This document shows, piece after piece, positions 1 through 8,881 of a stretch of DNA of 55,056 bases. Position numbers and translations under genes: made by a program. This stretch comes from UBA4656 sp002405525. GTDB lineage: Bacteria; Pseudomonadota; Gammaproteobacteria; Xanthomonadales; Ahniellaceae. Each line of letters begins with the position of its first letter. The stretch's first letter is position 1. The notes beneath the pieces were generated by a model, which was not told the origin of the DNA, did no database searches, and was given only the letters and a program-made list of their open reading frames with translations. The stretch is from NCBI GenBank assembly GCA_036723735.1, contig DAIMGT010000016.1, forward strand, positions 1-55,056, given 5' to 3'.

Positions 1-209
1 CCACTTGAATTTCAACAGACCCGTTTTTTCACAGGCTCTGAACGCGGCTGCGCCGCGCCCGCTTTCGAGCTGAACGCAGCGGCCCCACCCGGCCTGGATT
101 GCCGCGGCGATGCCGCGGCCCTGCGGCTGCGGCGCGCGCGCCGGGATCGCTCCATGGCTGCGGAGAAAGCCGCCCGGGCGCCGCCTGCTTCCGCCGATAC
201 ACTTTCCCC

Positions 210-1619
210 ATGCCCGCCCCGCTCGACGAACTGCTCGGTGCCCGCCCGCTCGACGCGCCGCGCGTGGCCCTGGTCGAGGATCCCGACGAGGCTTTTGCGC
301 TGAGGCTCGCGCTGGTCGACGCCGCGCAGCGCCGTATCGACGCGCAGTACTACATCTGGGAAAAGGACCTCGCGGGCCGCGTGCTGGCGCAGCGGCTGTT
401 CGCCGCCGCCGACCGCGGCGTGAAGGTGCGCGTGCTGCTCGATGACGTGGAGCTCGGGCCCAGCGACGTGCCGTGGCTGGCGCTGGACATCCACCCCTGC
501 ATCGACGTGCGGGTGTTCAATCCGTTCCGCGCGCGCGCCCACCAGGGCCTGCGCAGGGTGGCCGAGGGCCTGCTCGCCTTCCGCCGCCTCAACCATCGCA
601 TGCACAACAAATCGCTGACGGTGGACGATGCGGCCACTCTGGTGGGCGGTCGCAACATCGGCAACGCCTACTTCGGCCTCGACCCCAAGGCCAACTTCTT
701 CGATCTCGACGTGCTCGCCACTGGCGCCACCGCGGCGGCCGTGCGCGGCAGCTTCGAGGCGTTCTGGGACAGTCCACACGCACGGCCCCTGCACGAACTG
801 GCGCGCGTGCGCTTCACCCCGTTGCGCCTGCTGGAACGCCGCCGCAGGCTCGACCGTTTCGCCGAGCGCGCGCTGTCCAGCCTGCATCGCGGCCCGTGGG
901 ACGAGGCGAAGGCGCGCGGGCAGCTGGCACGCCTCGCCGCGAGGCTGGCGCCGGCAGAGGTCGCAGTGCTGACCGACCACCCGGACAAGCTCGCCGGCGC
1001 ACCCTCGCCGATCGCCGCGGGCTTCGCGGCGCTCTGCGAGACGGCAAGCCGCGAACTGCTGGTCGAAAGCGCCTACTTCGTGCCCGGCGCAGAGGGCGTC
1101 GAGCGGCTCGGTGCCCTGGTGTCGCGCGGCGTGCGCGTGCGCGTGGCCACCAATTCGCTCGCGGCCACCGACGTGCCGCTGGTGCACGGCGGCTACGCCG
1201 CGTCACGCCGCGCGCTGCTGCGCGCCGGCGTCGCCCTGCTCGAGGTCCGCCCCACCTTGCCGGCCGGCATGCGTCGCCTTCTTCGCCTGCACCGACCGCG
1301 CGCCGCGCTGCACACCAAGGCCGCCGCCTTCGACCGCGAGCGGGCCTTCGTCGGCTCGATGAATTTCGACCCGCGATCGGCGCGGATCAACACCGAGATC
1401 GGCCTGCGCATCGACTGTGTCTCGTTCACCGCCGAGGTGGCCGCCGCGCTCGACCGCACGGCCAACCCGGATCGGTCGTGGGCGCTGTGCCTGGATGCGC
1501 GCGGACGCATCGCCTGGCGTGCGGGCGCCGAAGTCCTGCGCCGCGAACCGCGCGCCGGCTGGGCGCGCCGCCTGCTGGCCTTCGTGGTGCGGTTGCTGCC
1601 GGTGCACAATTGGCTCTGA
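210..1619 (+). CDS. phospholipase D-family cardiolipin synthase-like protein (ClsC-like)
   Basis: Predicted to make or remodel cardiolipin/phosphatidyl lipids at the inner membrane. The 469-residue protein has two HKD phosphatidyltransferase motifs: HNKSLTVDD starting at residue 132, followed by GGRNIGNAYF, and HTKAAAFD starting at residue 368, followed by GSMNFDPRSARINTE. The GGRNIG and GSxNxDPRSxxxNTE contexts and the length match the ClsC/YmdC branch rather than ClsA, because there are no N-terminal membrane helices. An upstream in-frame ATG at 99 would add 37 Arg/Pro-rich residues without similarity to the family, so ATG 210 is chosen. A TACACT box at 198-203 lies so close that the message may be almost leaderless (inference). 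No partner acyltransferase or hydrolase gene is next to it. Substrate is not determined by sequence. Confidence 0.88.
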   Translation: MPAPLDELLGARPLDAPRVALVEDPDEAFALRLALVDAAQRRIDAQYYIWEKDLAGRVLAQRLFAAADRGVKVRVLLDDVELGPSDVPWLALDIHPCIDVRVFNPFRARAHQGLRRVAEGLLAFRRLNHRMHNKSLTVDDAATLVGGRNIGNAYFGLDPKANFFDLDVLATGATAAAVRGSFEAFWDSPHARPLHELARVRFTPLRLLERRRRLDRFAERALSSLHRGPWDEAKARGQLARLAARLAPAEVAVLTDHPDKLAGAPSPIAAGFAALCETASRELLVESAYFVPGAEGVERLGALVSRGVRVRVATNSLAATDVPLVHGGYAASRRALLRAGVALLEVRPTLPAGMRRLLRLHRPRAALHTKAAAFDRERAFVGSMNFDPRSARINTEIGLRIDCVSFTAEVAAALDRTANPDRSWALCLDARGRIAWRAGAEVLRREPRAGWARRLLAFVVRLLPVHNWL

Positions 1620-1623
1620 CCGG

Positions 1624-1640
1624 CGGCGCGATTCGCGCCG
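1624..1640. terminator. GC hairpin between convergent genes
   Basis: Perfect 7-bp arms CGGCGCG/CGCGCCG with a 3-nt loop lie 5 bp after the stop of the PLD gene and about 100 bp from the 3' end of the opposing adhesin gene. No T tract follows, so termination is inferred from position only. Confidence 0.4.
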
Positions 1641-1740
1641 GGGCCATGGCCTCGTGGGAGCGGCGCGCGCGCCGCGAGTTCCCCGGTCCTGCGACAGGTT
1701 CATCGCGCCGCTGGCCGCGCTCCAGCCGTGCGCGTGACGA

Positions 1741-4700
1741 TCACTGCGCGCGCTGCAGCAGCGGCTCGAAGCCGTCGCGCAGCAGGCCGTCGATGCCGTT
1801 GGCCTCGACCAGGGTCGCGCGGTCATCGGTCGGGTTGAGCACGGACACGCCGTTCGGCGCCGCGATCGTCGCCTCCAGGCTTACGAAGGGGACGGTCGCG
1901 TCGACGGAGCCCTGCAGCACAATCTCCGCCACCGCGCCCGCTGCGAGGTCGCCCACCAGGGTCGGCGCGCCCACCCCGGAGACCGCGGCGCAGGCGCCCG
2001 TGCAGGTCCACGACAGGTCCAACAGCCCCCCCGCCACCAGCCCGCGCACGGTCACGCCGGCGAGATCCGCCGGCCCGTTGTTGCGCGCCGTGATGCGGTA
2101 GGCGCGCCGGCCGGGGCCCGGATCGGGCAGCGCGCGGGCGAGGCCCACCTGCAGGTCGGCGCCGTTGCCGACCACGATGCGGAACTCGCGCTGCGTACGG
2201 TCGCGGCCGCCGTCGGCGGTGCCACCGTTGTCCTCCGCGGCCACCTGCAGGCGCGCGACGCCGCTCGCGCCCGTCAGCGTATAGGTCAGGGTGCCGTTCG
2301 GCGCCAGCGCGGCGTCGGACACGACGTTGCCGGCGTCTTCCAGCTCGCTGACCGCGAGCGCGACCGCCTGCGCCGCCTCGCCCGGTCCGGCCGAGACCTG
2401 CGACACGAAGCCCGGCCGCGACTGCGCGCCCGTCGTGCCCGCCGCGTGCGCCGGATTGCCGCCCAGCGCAAACGTGGGCGGATCGTTGACCGGCGTCACC
2501 GTCAGCGCCAGCGGCGCCGTGCGCACCGCGCCGGCCGGGTCGCTGGCGGCCAGGGTGATCGTGGTGCCGCCGAAGGCATCGGCGCGCGGCGTGATCGCCA
2601 GCGTGCGGCTCGCGCCGCTGCCGCCGAGGCCCGCCGCCAGCGCCGCATCGGTCACCAGCGCCGCATCGCCCGAGGTCGCCGACAGCGCGACGCCCGCCGC
2701 GCCCGATTCCGCATCGCCGACCGTGATCGCCAGCGGCGCGGCAGTCGAATCCTCCAGCACGCTCAGCGAGGCCGGCGCCGACAGGCTGGGCCGGCCGTTG
2801 ATCGTCACCGCCACCGCCGCCGAGGTGCGCGTCGGGTTGGCGTTGTCGCCCGCATAGACGGCGGTCAGGCTGCGCGGACCGCCCGCCAGCGCGCTGGTGG
2901 TGCAGCTCGCGGTGGCGCTGTTGCCGTTCACCGCGAGCGGCCGGTCGACGCAGCCCGCGATCGGCGTGCCGCCATCGCGGAAGGTCACGACGCCGGTCGG
3001 CGCCGTGCCCGTCGCGGTCGCGGTGAGCGTGACCGGCGTGCCTTCGTTCGGCGTGCCGCTCACCGGGGCCAGCGTCACCGCCGCTGCCGGGTTCAGCGCG
3101 AACAGCACCACGTCGTTGCCGTCGCCCGCGGCGTAGCGGATGCGGAACGGGAAGCCGCCGAGGGTGAACTCCGCGCCTTCCGCGCGGCCGGTGAAGGTGC
3201 CGGTGACCGCATCGGCGCCGTCGTTGGCGATCAGCGTCATCGCGCGGCCCGGCTGGTGGGTGTAGCCGGACACCAGCAGGGCATCCAGCGTGGCGCCGCC
3301 GAGCGACACCGTGCCGGTCACGTCGAGCCGGTCGCTGGTCGTCGCATTCGCCTCGAACTCGAACACCGAGGGCGACTGCATGGTGAGGCTGCCCGCGGCC
3401 AGCGTGCCGGGCGTGCCGCCGGGCGCCAGCCGGCCGCCGTTGCGCACCAGCGTGTCGCCCGTGCGCCCAATGCCGATCACGATGCCGCTGTTCTCGATCG
3501 TCACCGCACCCTGGGTGCCGTTGGCGAACCACAGGCCCTGCTGCACCACGGTCGCGCCGTGGGTCGCGGTGCCGGAGAAGATGTAAGCACCGGTGCCGGT
3601 CTTTCGCAGGGTGCCGGGCCCGGTGATGCGGCCGACGTAGGTGCAATTGCTCGCCGGCGAGACGGTCAACGTGGCACCACTGGCCAGCTCGAGCACCCCC
3701 AGTTCCGCCTGCGTGAAACCCTGCGGCCACGGGTCGTTGCCGACGCAGGTGACGGTATGCGTGCCGGCCACGGCGATCGTGCCCGCTTCCTCGTCGGGCA
3801 GGGCCGACAGCATGCGGAACATGCCCGAGGGATGCAGGCTCGCACCGGCGAGGAACACGGCGTCGGCGGCCTGTTCGAAGCGTCCGGCGTTCACCACGAT
3901 CGCGCCGCCGATACGACCACCCGCCTGGTTCTGGAACAAGGCCTCGTCCCCGAGGTCGCCGACGGGACTGGGCATATACGAGCCGTAAAGCAGCACACCG
4001 CCCTGGATAAGGCCCGCGTTGCGTCCGGCCGGCGCCGGGACCACGCCCCCGGCGCGACCGCGCCGACCGGTACTCATGACCACCGGGCCCGCGATCACGC
4101 CGCTCGCGGTGTTGGTCAGATCGAGGTCGGTCATGACTTGCAAGCCGCGCGGTACGTCGCCGACCCCGGCCGCCACCACGCCGACGAGGCCGGCGCCGCC
4201 GTTGATCCGGCCCCGGTTCGTGATCCGGTACGGCTGGCAACTCGTGTCGCCGAAGGTAACCCCGACCGCAATGACCGGGTTGGTGAGCAGGTAGTCCTCG
4301 ATGACGCCGTCGGCCTGGTTCTCCCCGGTGAAGTCTGTGTAGGTCGAGCACAGGTCGGCGCGGCGGATGGTCCCGCTGTTGAGGAACTCGCCGCGGTTGC
4401 GGTCCACCACGCCGCCGGGGAAGTTGATCAGCCGTGCCCAGACCGGGCCCGCCATCTGCCCGTAGTTGCTCACCAGCAGGGAGCGCCAGCGGTTGCCGAG
4501 GCTCGGATCCGGGGACACCTGGCCGCTGATGCTGCCGCGGTTCTCGACGATGACCTGGGTGGTGTCGATCCCGGCGGGCGCATGGGTGTAGATCTCGGCC
4601 ACGGTGGCCGCGCCGCCAGTCGTGCCGACGTCAACGCGGCCGCTGATCAGCTGGATCACGCCAGCGTTCGCGCCCGGCAACAGGGACACGCCGACGTTGG

Positions 4701-4860
4701 TGCTGGGCCGGGTGTCGATGTTGCCGACGTTGCCACTGCACTGGGTGGTGCCGTCGGACGGCACCGGGAAGGGCACGCACTGGGCCGCCGCAGGCGCGGT
4801 GGGCAGCATGGCCAGCGCAAGGCTTGCAAAGCACGGAAACCAGGGGGCGGATGGGCGCAT
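1741..4860 (-). CDS. secreted adhesin-like repeat protein ending in a GFEP-type tail
   Basis: A 1039-residue exported protein of unknown exact role, probably cell-surface or extracellular. Residues 1-27 form a Sec signal peptide (MRPSAPWF..., cleavage near AAAQ). Residues about 50-560 are Gly/Asn-rich beta-helix-like sequence with an autotransporter-associated strand repeat near 405-470 (GPGTLRKTGTGAYIFSG), as in type V passengers. Then come an Ig-like domain (about 590-680), a cadherin-like segment (about 685-790, ending in NDPP) and a DUF11-like domain (about 900-1010). There is no C-terminal beta-barrel; instead it ends LLRDGFEPLLQRAQ. ATG 4860 is preferred over one 23 codons upstream because it puts the signal peptide at the N terminus. 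The next gene upstream on the same strand is an OmpA-domain protein, so the two may act together at the surface (inference). Confidence 0.8.
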   Translation of the reverse strand: MRPSAPWFPCFASLALAMLPTAPAAAQCVPFPVPSDGTTQCSGNVGNIDTRPSTNVGVSLLPGANAGVIQLISGRVDVGTTGGAATVAEIYTHAPAGIDTTQVIVENRGSISGQVSPDPSLGNRWRSLLVSNYGQMAGPVWARLINFPGGVVDRNRGEFLNSGTIRRADLCSTYTDFTGENQADGVIEDYLLTNPVIAVGVTFGDTSCQPYRITNRGRINGGAGLVGVVAAGVGDVPRGLQVMTDLDLTNTASGVIAGPVVMSTGRRGRAGGVVPAPAGRNAGLIQGGVLLYGSYMPSPVGDLGDEALFQNQAGGRIGGAIVVNAGRFEQAADAVFLAGASLHPSGMFRMLSALPDEEAGTIAVAGTHTVTCVGNDPWPQGFTQAELGVLELASGATLTVSPASNCTYVGRITGPGTLRKTGTGAYIFSGTATHGATVVQQGLWFANGTQGAVTIENSGIVIGIGRTGDTLVRNGGRLAPGGTPGTLAAGSLTMQSPSVFEFEANATTSDRLDVTGTVSLGGATLDALLVSGYTHQPGRAMTLIANDGADAVTGTFTGRAEGAEFTLGGFPFRIRYAAGDGNDVVLFALNPAAAVTLAPVSGTPNEGTPVTLTATATGTAPTGVVTFRDGGTPIAGCVDRPLAVNGNSATASCTTSALAGGPRSLTAVYAGDNANPTRTSAAVAVTINGRPSLSAPASLSVLEDSTAAPLAITVGDAESGAAGVALSATSGDAALVTDAALAAGLGGSGASRTLAITPRADAFGGTTITLAASDPAGAVRTAPLALTVTPVNDPPTFALGGNPAHAAGTTGAQSRPGFVSQVSAGPGEAAQAVALAVSELEDAGNVVSDAALAPNGTLTYTLTGASGVARLQVAAEDNGGTADGGRDRTQREFRIVVGNGADLQVGLARALPDPGPGRRAYRITARNNGPADLAGVTVRGLVAGGLLDLSWTCTGACAAVSGVGAPTLVGDLAAGAVAEIVLQGSVDATVPFVSLEATIAAPNGVSVLNPTDDRATLVEANGIDGLLRDGFEPLLQRAQ

Positions 4861-4968
4861 CGGGGGCTCGGGGATCGAGACGGCGGCGTCTGCCCAAAGC
4901 AAGCGTGAAAACGGGCCGAAGACCCTCACGCCTGCGGCGCCGACGCGACCGCAGCCGCCCGCCGGAGG

Positions 4969-4986
4969 GCGCCTGCGAGCAGGCGC
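4969..4986 (-). terminator. possible hairpin terminator after the OmpA-domain gene
   Basis: 8-bp arms GCGCCTGC/GCAGGCGC around GA lie 27 bp downstream of the stop codon of the minus-strand OmpA-domain gene. No T tract is present, so this is a positional guess. Confidence 0.3.
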
Positions 4987-5013
4987 TGCCGCGGAAGCGC
5001 GGTCAAACCCCGC

Positions 5014-7056
5014 TCAGATCGGGCAGGCCTTGGCGTCCGCGCCGCTGGTGCCGGCCACGCGGCGCACGAAGGCGCGCGCGGTGGCGGTCAGCCCGCCTGG
5101 ATCGCGGATCGTGTAGACGAAGAAGTCCGTGCCGCACCAGTCCACGTTCGGCGTGTAGGTCACCGTTCCGTCCGGGTTCACGCGGGTCTGGCCGCGGATG
5201 CCGGGCGTGGCCGAGACCACGGTCAGCGGATCGCCGTCCGGGTCGAAGTCGTTGAGCAGCACGCGCACCGTGGTGGGGTTGGCCAGGGTGGTGGTGGCCT
5301 CGTCCTCGTTGGCGACCGGCGCGCGGTTGGGCCGCGGCGGCGCGGTGACGGTGACCGTGACGCGCGCGGTGGTCGTCAGACCGGCGGGATCGCGCACCGT
5401 GTAGGTGAACGAGTCCGTGCCGGAGAAGCCCGCGCGAGGGGCGTAGGTGATCGAGGTGCCGGCGATGGTGGCGGTGCCATTGGACGGCGTGCCGACTGCG
5501 GCGATCGCCAGCGTGTCGCCGTCAGGGTCGCTGTCGTTGCCGAGCACCGCGATGCTCACGGTCGCGTCGTTGCGCACCGTGGCCGTGTCGTCGGCGGCCA
5601 CCGGGCCACGGTTGATGAACTGCACCGGGCCCAGCGTGGTGTCGGTCTGCACGGTCTCGAAGCGGTAGACGTCGACCGTGCGCTTGTGCTCGGCCGGATT
5701 GCGCAGCGCGCGCTCGATCCAGGGGGCCGGCGCCTTGACCGGCTCGCGCACCCACTCGATGCGCTGCTCGGTGACCGTGGTCGGGGGCGGGGTCTCCTCG
5801 CGCTCCTCGACGCTCAGGAACGAGATCTCGACGCGCCGGTTGCGCGCGCGATCGGCGCCCGCGTTCGAGTACCTCGGCGCGCGCTCGCCCCGACCGGCGG
5901 CGTCGATCTCACCCGCGTCGACGCCCATTCCGGCCAGGAAATCCCTCACGACCGACGCGCGGCGCTCGGACAAGGCCTGGTTGTAGGCGACGGGTCCGAG
6001 GTCGCAGGTATGGCCGACGATGCTGATGCGCGAAACGCGCCTGCCGGTCCGCAGCGACTCGCCCAGCGCCGCGAGCGCCGCGCGCGCCTCGGCGGTGAGC
6101 TCGGCGCTGTCGATGCGGAACAACTGCTCGCTGTCGACCTTGATTTCGTTGCGTATCGCCACCGGCTCGGAAGGCTTCTCGACCTGCACCTCGCGCGCGA
6201 CCTCGACGTCGCGGTACGGCTCGGTAGCCCGGAACGCGCCGCCGATGTCCCAGCGCAGGAAGACCCAGCCGCGGGTGTCAGCGTCGTCGAGCACGAAGTC
6301 GCCGTCGCGCTCGTAGTGCTCGACCTCGAGCGACAGGCTCAGCGGCGAGCCTTCGAAGAACTTGTCCACGCCGGCCGAGAAGGTCAACTGGTCGGAGTCG
6401 AAGTCGCCCCATTCGTAGTCGACGCCGCCGCGCAGGCGCGCGAGCCCGCCGTCGAAGAAGCGGCCGGTCCGCGCGCCGACGCCGTGGTCGTAGGCCTGCG
6501 CGAAGCCGCGCAAGGTGGTGGCGACGGTGCGCGACTGGGTGAACGGCCGGCCGTTCTGCGTGCCGGTGAGCGTGTCGGTGACCGAGTCGACGAAAGTGTC
6601 GGTCAGGCGCTCGTCGGTCAGTCCTTGCGAGACGTAGGCGTCGAGGAAGAATCGCTCGCGCTCGAGACCGACGCCGAGGCTGGCCTTGCGGTCGCCGTCG
6701 GCGTTGCGGTCGACGGCGACGAAGGCCTTGGCCACGGTCACCTTGTCCGGGCGCTCGATCGTGTCCTCGCGGGTCAGTCCGCCCCACAGCCAGTGGCGAT
6801 CGAGTTTCAGGCCGCCGGCGCCGCCGCGTCCGATCCAGCCCTCTCCGATCCACGACGAATCGCCATCGTGGCCGAACACGCGGACGAACTCGCCTTCGAC
6901 GTGACCGTCGTCGTCCACACCGAGCGACAGGCGGGTGTCGCTGCCGACCCAGGACAGGGGGATGCTGCTCTCGGCAGGCATCGGCTGGGTGGACTGGGCG
7001 GCGGCGGGCGCCGTGAAGGCGGCGGCGACCGCGACGGCGAGCAGGCGGGGACGCAT
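5014..7056 (-). CDS. outer membrane protein with internal OmpA/peptidoglycan-binding domain and two cadherin-like tandem domains
   Basis: A 680-residue outer-membrane protein. Residues 1-21 are a signal peptide ending AAAQS. Residues about 22-290 show alternating amphipathic strands and repeated references to a barrel-like pattern (for example GGLKLDRHWLWGGLTRED). Residues about 302-412 form an OmpA C-terminal domain with SISIVGHTCDxG-type and RNRRVEISF sequences that bind peptidoglycan in this family. Unusually that domain is not terminal: two tandem VCBS/cadherin-like Ig domains follow (about 480-575 and 576-668), each with N-D-x-D-P-D-G-D calcium-type motifs. A good ribosome site (GAGGAGCTC) precedes ATG 7056. 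It lies 153 bp upstream of the adhesin-like gene on the same strand. The extra Ig domains on the periplasmic side of the barrel, or a flipped topology, cannot be resolved from sequence. Confidence 0.8.
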   Translation of the reverse strand: MRPRLLAVAVAAAFTAPAAAQSTQPMPAESSIPLSWVGSDTRLSLGVDDDGHVEGEFVRVFGHDGDSSWIGEGWIGRGGAGGLKLDRHWLWGGLTREDTIERPDKVTVAKAFVAVDRNADGDRKASLGVGLERERFFLDAYVSQGLTDERLTDTFVDSVTDTLTGTQNGRPFTQSRTVATTLRGFAQAYDHGVGARTGRFFDGGLARLRGGVDYEWGDFDSDQLTFSAGVDKFFEGSPLSLSLEVEHYERDGDFVLDDADTRGWVFLRWDIGGAFRATEPYRDVEVAREVQVEKPSEPVAIRNEIKVDSEQLFRIDSAELTAEARAALAALGESLRTGRRVSRISIVGHTCDLGPVAYNQALSERRASVVRDFLAGMGVDAGEIDAAGRGERAPRYSNAGADRARNRRVEISFLSVEEREETPPPTTVTEQRIEWVREPVKAPAPWIERALRNPAEHKRTVDVYRFETVQTDTTLGPVQFINRGPVAADDTATVRNDATVSIAVLGNDSDPDGDTLAIAAVGTPSNGTATIAGTSITYAPRAGFSGTDSFTYTVRDPAGLTTTARVTVTVTAPPRPNRAPVANEDEATTTLANPTTVRVLLNDFDPDGDPLTVVSATPGIRGQTRVNPDGTVTYTPNVDWCGTDFFVYTIRDPGGLTATARAFVRRVAGTSGADAKACPI

Positions 7057-7108
7057 TGGGGGAGCTCCTCGTGATTCCGATGAACGTGGGTCCGGCGCTG
7101 CCGGCAGG

Positions 7109-7144
7109 ACGTTGAGAAAGTGCTTTCCTGCACTTTCTCAACGT
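7109..7144. repeat. perfect 14-bp inverted repeat (left end of dispersed element copy A)
   Basis: Arms ACGTTGAGAAAGTG (7109-7122) and CACTTTCTCAACGT (7131-7144) are perfect reverse complements around an 8-nt loop. The hairpin forms the left end of dispersed element A and sits about 50 bp upstream of the OmpA-domain gene start, inside its likely promoter or leader region. Confidence 0.85.
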
Positions 7145-7250
7145 CGCGAGTTCGGCACGGGTCCGTACTCGCTCCCGACGAATCAATCGCTTTCGCGATC
7201 GATTCGCGGGTGCGGCATCCCCGCCGCGCACTAGCCGGGTGTTTCTCAAC
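7109..7250 (+). repeat. dispersed MITE-like intergenic element, copy A
   Basis: About 140 bp bounded by GTTGAGAAA at the left and TTTCTCAAC at the right, i.e. terminal inverted repeats. The interior (TCGCGAGTTCGGCAC..., GAATCAATCGCTTTCGCG, GTGCGGCATCC) matches copies at 13026-13177 (opposite strand) and 22236-22376. It has no convincing ORF. It fills the spacer between the OmpA-domain gene and the glutaredoxin fusion gene. Confidence 0.8.
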
Positions 7251-7258
7251 ACCCTGCC

Positions 7259-7312
7259 AGGGAACCTCTGAACAAGGATCCACACCCGCGGATCCTTGTT
7301 CAGAGGCTCCCT
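7259..7312. repeat. long palindrome, 23-bp arms with one mismatch
   Basis: AGGGAACCTCTGAACAAGGATCC (7259-7281 in outline) pairs with 7290-7312 across an 8-nt loop with a single mismatch in the outer stem. It directly follows dispersed element A. A related pair of ends (AGGGAACCTC ... GTTCAGGGG) bounds a second, longer element at about 49943-50039, which suggests a mobile or REP-like family. It could also act as a terminator or RNA-stabilising hairpin. Confidence 0.85.
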
Positions 7313-7413
7313 AGCGTAACCGCCCGGCCACGGGCGTCAAGGCGATGTCAATTCGGCGATGCGCGCCGCACCCAGCCCGGCGACCGCCACCGATGGGACG
7401 GCGCAGGGCGGGG

Positions 7414-7419
7414 TATGCT
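7414..7419 (+). promoter_or_regulatory. candidate -10 box of the glutaredoxin fusion gene
   Basis: TATGCT lies 28 bp upstream of ATG 7448, giving a predicted leader of about 20 nt. No clear -35 is seen. The same TAnnnT class recurs at similar spacing upstream of several genes in this window. Confidence 0.45.
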
Positions 7420-7447
7420 CGCAGGCATCGCCCGCCCCGGAGTCCCC

Positions 7448-8371
7448 ATGAGCCTCGACCCCGTCCTGCGCGCCCGCATCGACGACCTGCTGTCGGCGCA
7501 TCGCGTGGTGCTGTTCATGAAGGGCACGCGCAATGCGCCGCGCTGCGGCTTCTCCGCGGCAGCCGCGGACGCACTCAACGGTCTGCTGGACGATTATCTG
7601 AGCATCGACGTTCTGGCCGACGATGCGATCCGCAACGGCATCAAGATCTACGGCAACTGGCCGACCATCCCGCAACTCTACGTCGGCGGCGAGCTGGTCG
7701 GGGGCTCCGACATCATCCTCGGCATGCTGGGGTCCGGAGAGCTGCACCAGGTGCTGGGCGTGCCCGCGCCCGACCTCACGCCGCCGGCGATCACCATCAC
7801 CGAACGCGCCGCCGCGGCGATCCGCGAGGCGATGGCGGACGCCGGCGCGGATCGCCTGCATCTGTCGATCGACCCGCAGTTCCACGCGCGGTTCCAGTTG
7901 AAGCCGGCGTCGGGCCGCGAGATCCGGGCCGAATCCGCCGGCATCGAGGTGCTGTTCGACCCCGCCAGCGCCCAGCGCGCGCGCGGCCTCGAGGTGGACT
8001 GGGCGGAGTCGGTGCAGGGATCGGGCTTGGTGATCCGCAACCCCAATGCACCGCCGGCGGTGAAGCCGATGGACGTCCACGCGCTCAAGGCCGCTCTCGA
8101 CGCTGGCCGGGTCACCGTCATCGACGTGCGCCCGCCCGCGGATCGCGCGCGCGCGCCGTTCCCGGCAGCGCGGGTGCTCGACGAAGACGCACTGCCCGCG
8201 CTTTCGGCGTTGCCGAAAGACTCGCCGCTCGCCTTTCTCTGCCACCATGGCAACAGCAGCCGGTCGGCCGCGGAGCACTTCCGCGGCCTCGGTTTCCGCG
8301 AGGTTTTCAATGTGGAAGGCGGCATCGACGCATGGAGCCGGGAGATCGATCCCGACGTACCGCGCTACTGA
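7448..8371 (+). CDS. monothiol glutaredoxin (Grx4-type) fused to A-type-carrier-like and rhodanese domains
   Basis: A 307-residue cytoplasmic protein likely acting in iron-sulfur trafficking or redox sensing. Residues 1-105 are a Grx4/Grx5-type monothiol glutaredoxin with the CGFS active site at Cys33 and the downstream WPTIPQLYVGGELVGGSDI glutathione-binding sequence. Residues about 115-202 resemble IscA/HesB A-type carriers (ITITERAAAAI..., GLEVDW..., GLVIRNPNA), but none of the three cluster-binding cysteines is present. Residues about 209-304 are a rhodanese domain with a candidate catalytic Cys265 in CHHGNSS. Monothiol glutaredoxin-rhodanese fusions are known in xanthomonads; the middle domain is usually not called. 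ATG 7448 is chosen because an upstream in-frame start at 7415 adds only 11 residues before the conserved domain. Confidence 0.88.
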   Translation: MSLDPVLRARIDDLLSAHRVVLFMKGTRNAPRCGFSAAAADALNGLLDDYLSIDVLADDAIRNGIKIYGNWPTIPQLYVGGELVGGSDIILGMLGSGELHQVLGVPAPDLTPPAITITERAAAAIREAMADAGADRLHLSIDPQFHARFQLKPASGREIRAESAGIEVLFDPASAQRARGLEVDWAESVQGSGLVIRNPNAPPAVKPMDVHALKAALDAGRVTVIDVRPPADRARAPFPAARVLDEDALPALSALPKDSPLAFLCHHGNSSRSAAEHFRGLGFREVFNVEGGIDAWSREIDPDVPRY

Positions 8372-8470
8372 GGATTCGCCTCGGCGCGGAGCGCCGCGGC
8401 CGCCCGGAGGGCATCCAGCAGGTTTTCGATCCGCTCTTCCGGACGAGAGAGGGCGGGGGAGGAACAGTGG

Positions 8471-8797
8471 ATGAAACGATCCAAGCACTGGCTGCCTGCA
8501 TCCGTCGCGGCCGTGATGCTCGCCGGCTGCGGCTCCTCGCAGGAGGAACTCGCGGTCGCTGCCTGCAAGGCGGCGGTATCGGAGCGCCTGCAGGGCAAGG
8601 TGTGGAGCCTGGTGGATTCCGAGTTCCGGTCGGGCTATCGGACGGGCGAGCCGGGCCTCGCCGAGATCGTGGCGCCGGTCTACTTCGACAAGGGCCTGCC
8701 GGCGGAAACCCAGCAGAGGGTCACCTGCCGGGTTCAGTTCGACCCCGCCAATGCGAGTGCGGAGCCGGCGGTGATCGGACTCATTTTCCAGTGGTGA
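8471..8797 (+). CDS. small predicted lipoprotein of unknown function
   Basis: 108 residues. The N terminus MKRSKHWLPASVAAVMLAGC is a lipoprotein signal with lipobox LAGC and acylated Cys20. The mature part has two further cysteines (one near residue 32 in VAACKAAV, one near 86 in RVTCRVQF) that may form a disulfide. A strong ribosome site (GGGGGAGGA) precedes the ATG. It starts 99 bp after the glutaredoxin fusion gene on the same strand and may be co-transcribed. I do not recognise a family; the short alpha/beta pattern suggests a periplasmic NTF2- or cystatin-like fold, but this is a guess. Confidence 0.72.
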   Translation: MKRSKHWLPASVAAVMLAGCGSSQEELAVAACKAAVSERLQGKVWSLVDSEFRSGYRTGEPGLAEIVAPVYFDKGLPAETQQRVTCRVQFDPANASAEPAVIGLIFQW

Positions 8798-8881
8798 GCG
8801 ATCGCCGCGTCGCGGTCCGCGCGGACGCGGTCGCCGCCTGAGGCGCCGATCGAAGGCTCCGGCCGCGGGCCACGCCTACTC

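Noticed and set aside
2446..4908. 820-codon plus-strand open frame opposite the adhesin gene
   Set aside because: Arg/His/Gly-rich translation without any domain; it is the mirror of a GC-rich coding strand that has a signal peptide and recognisable repeats.
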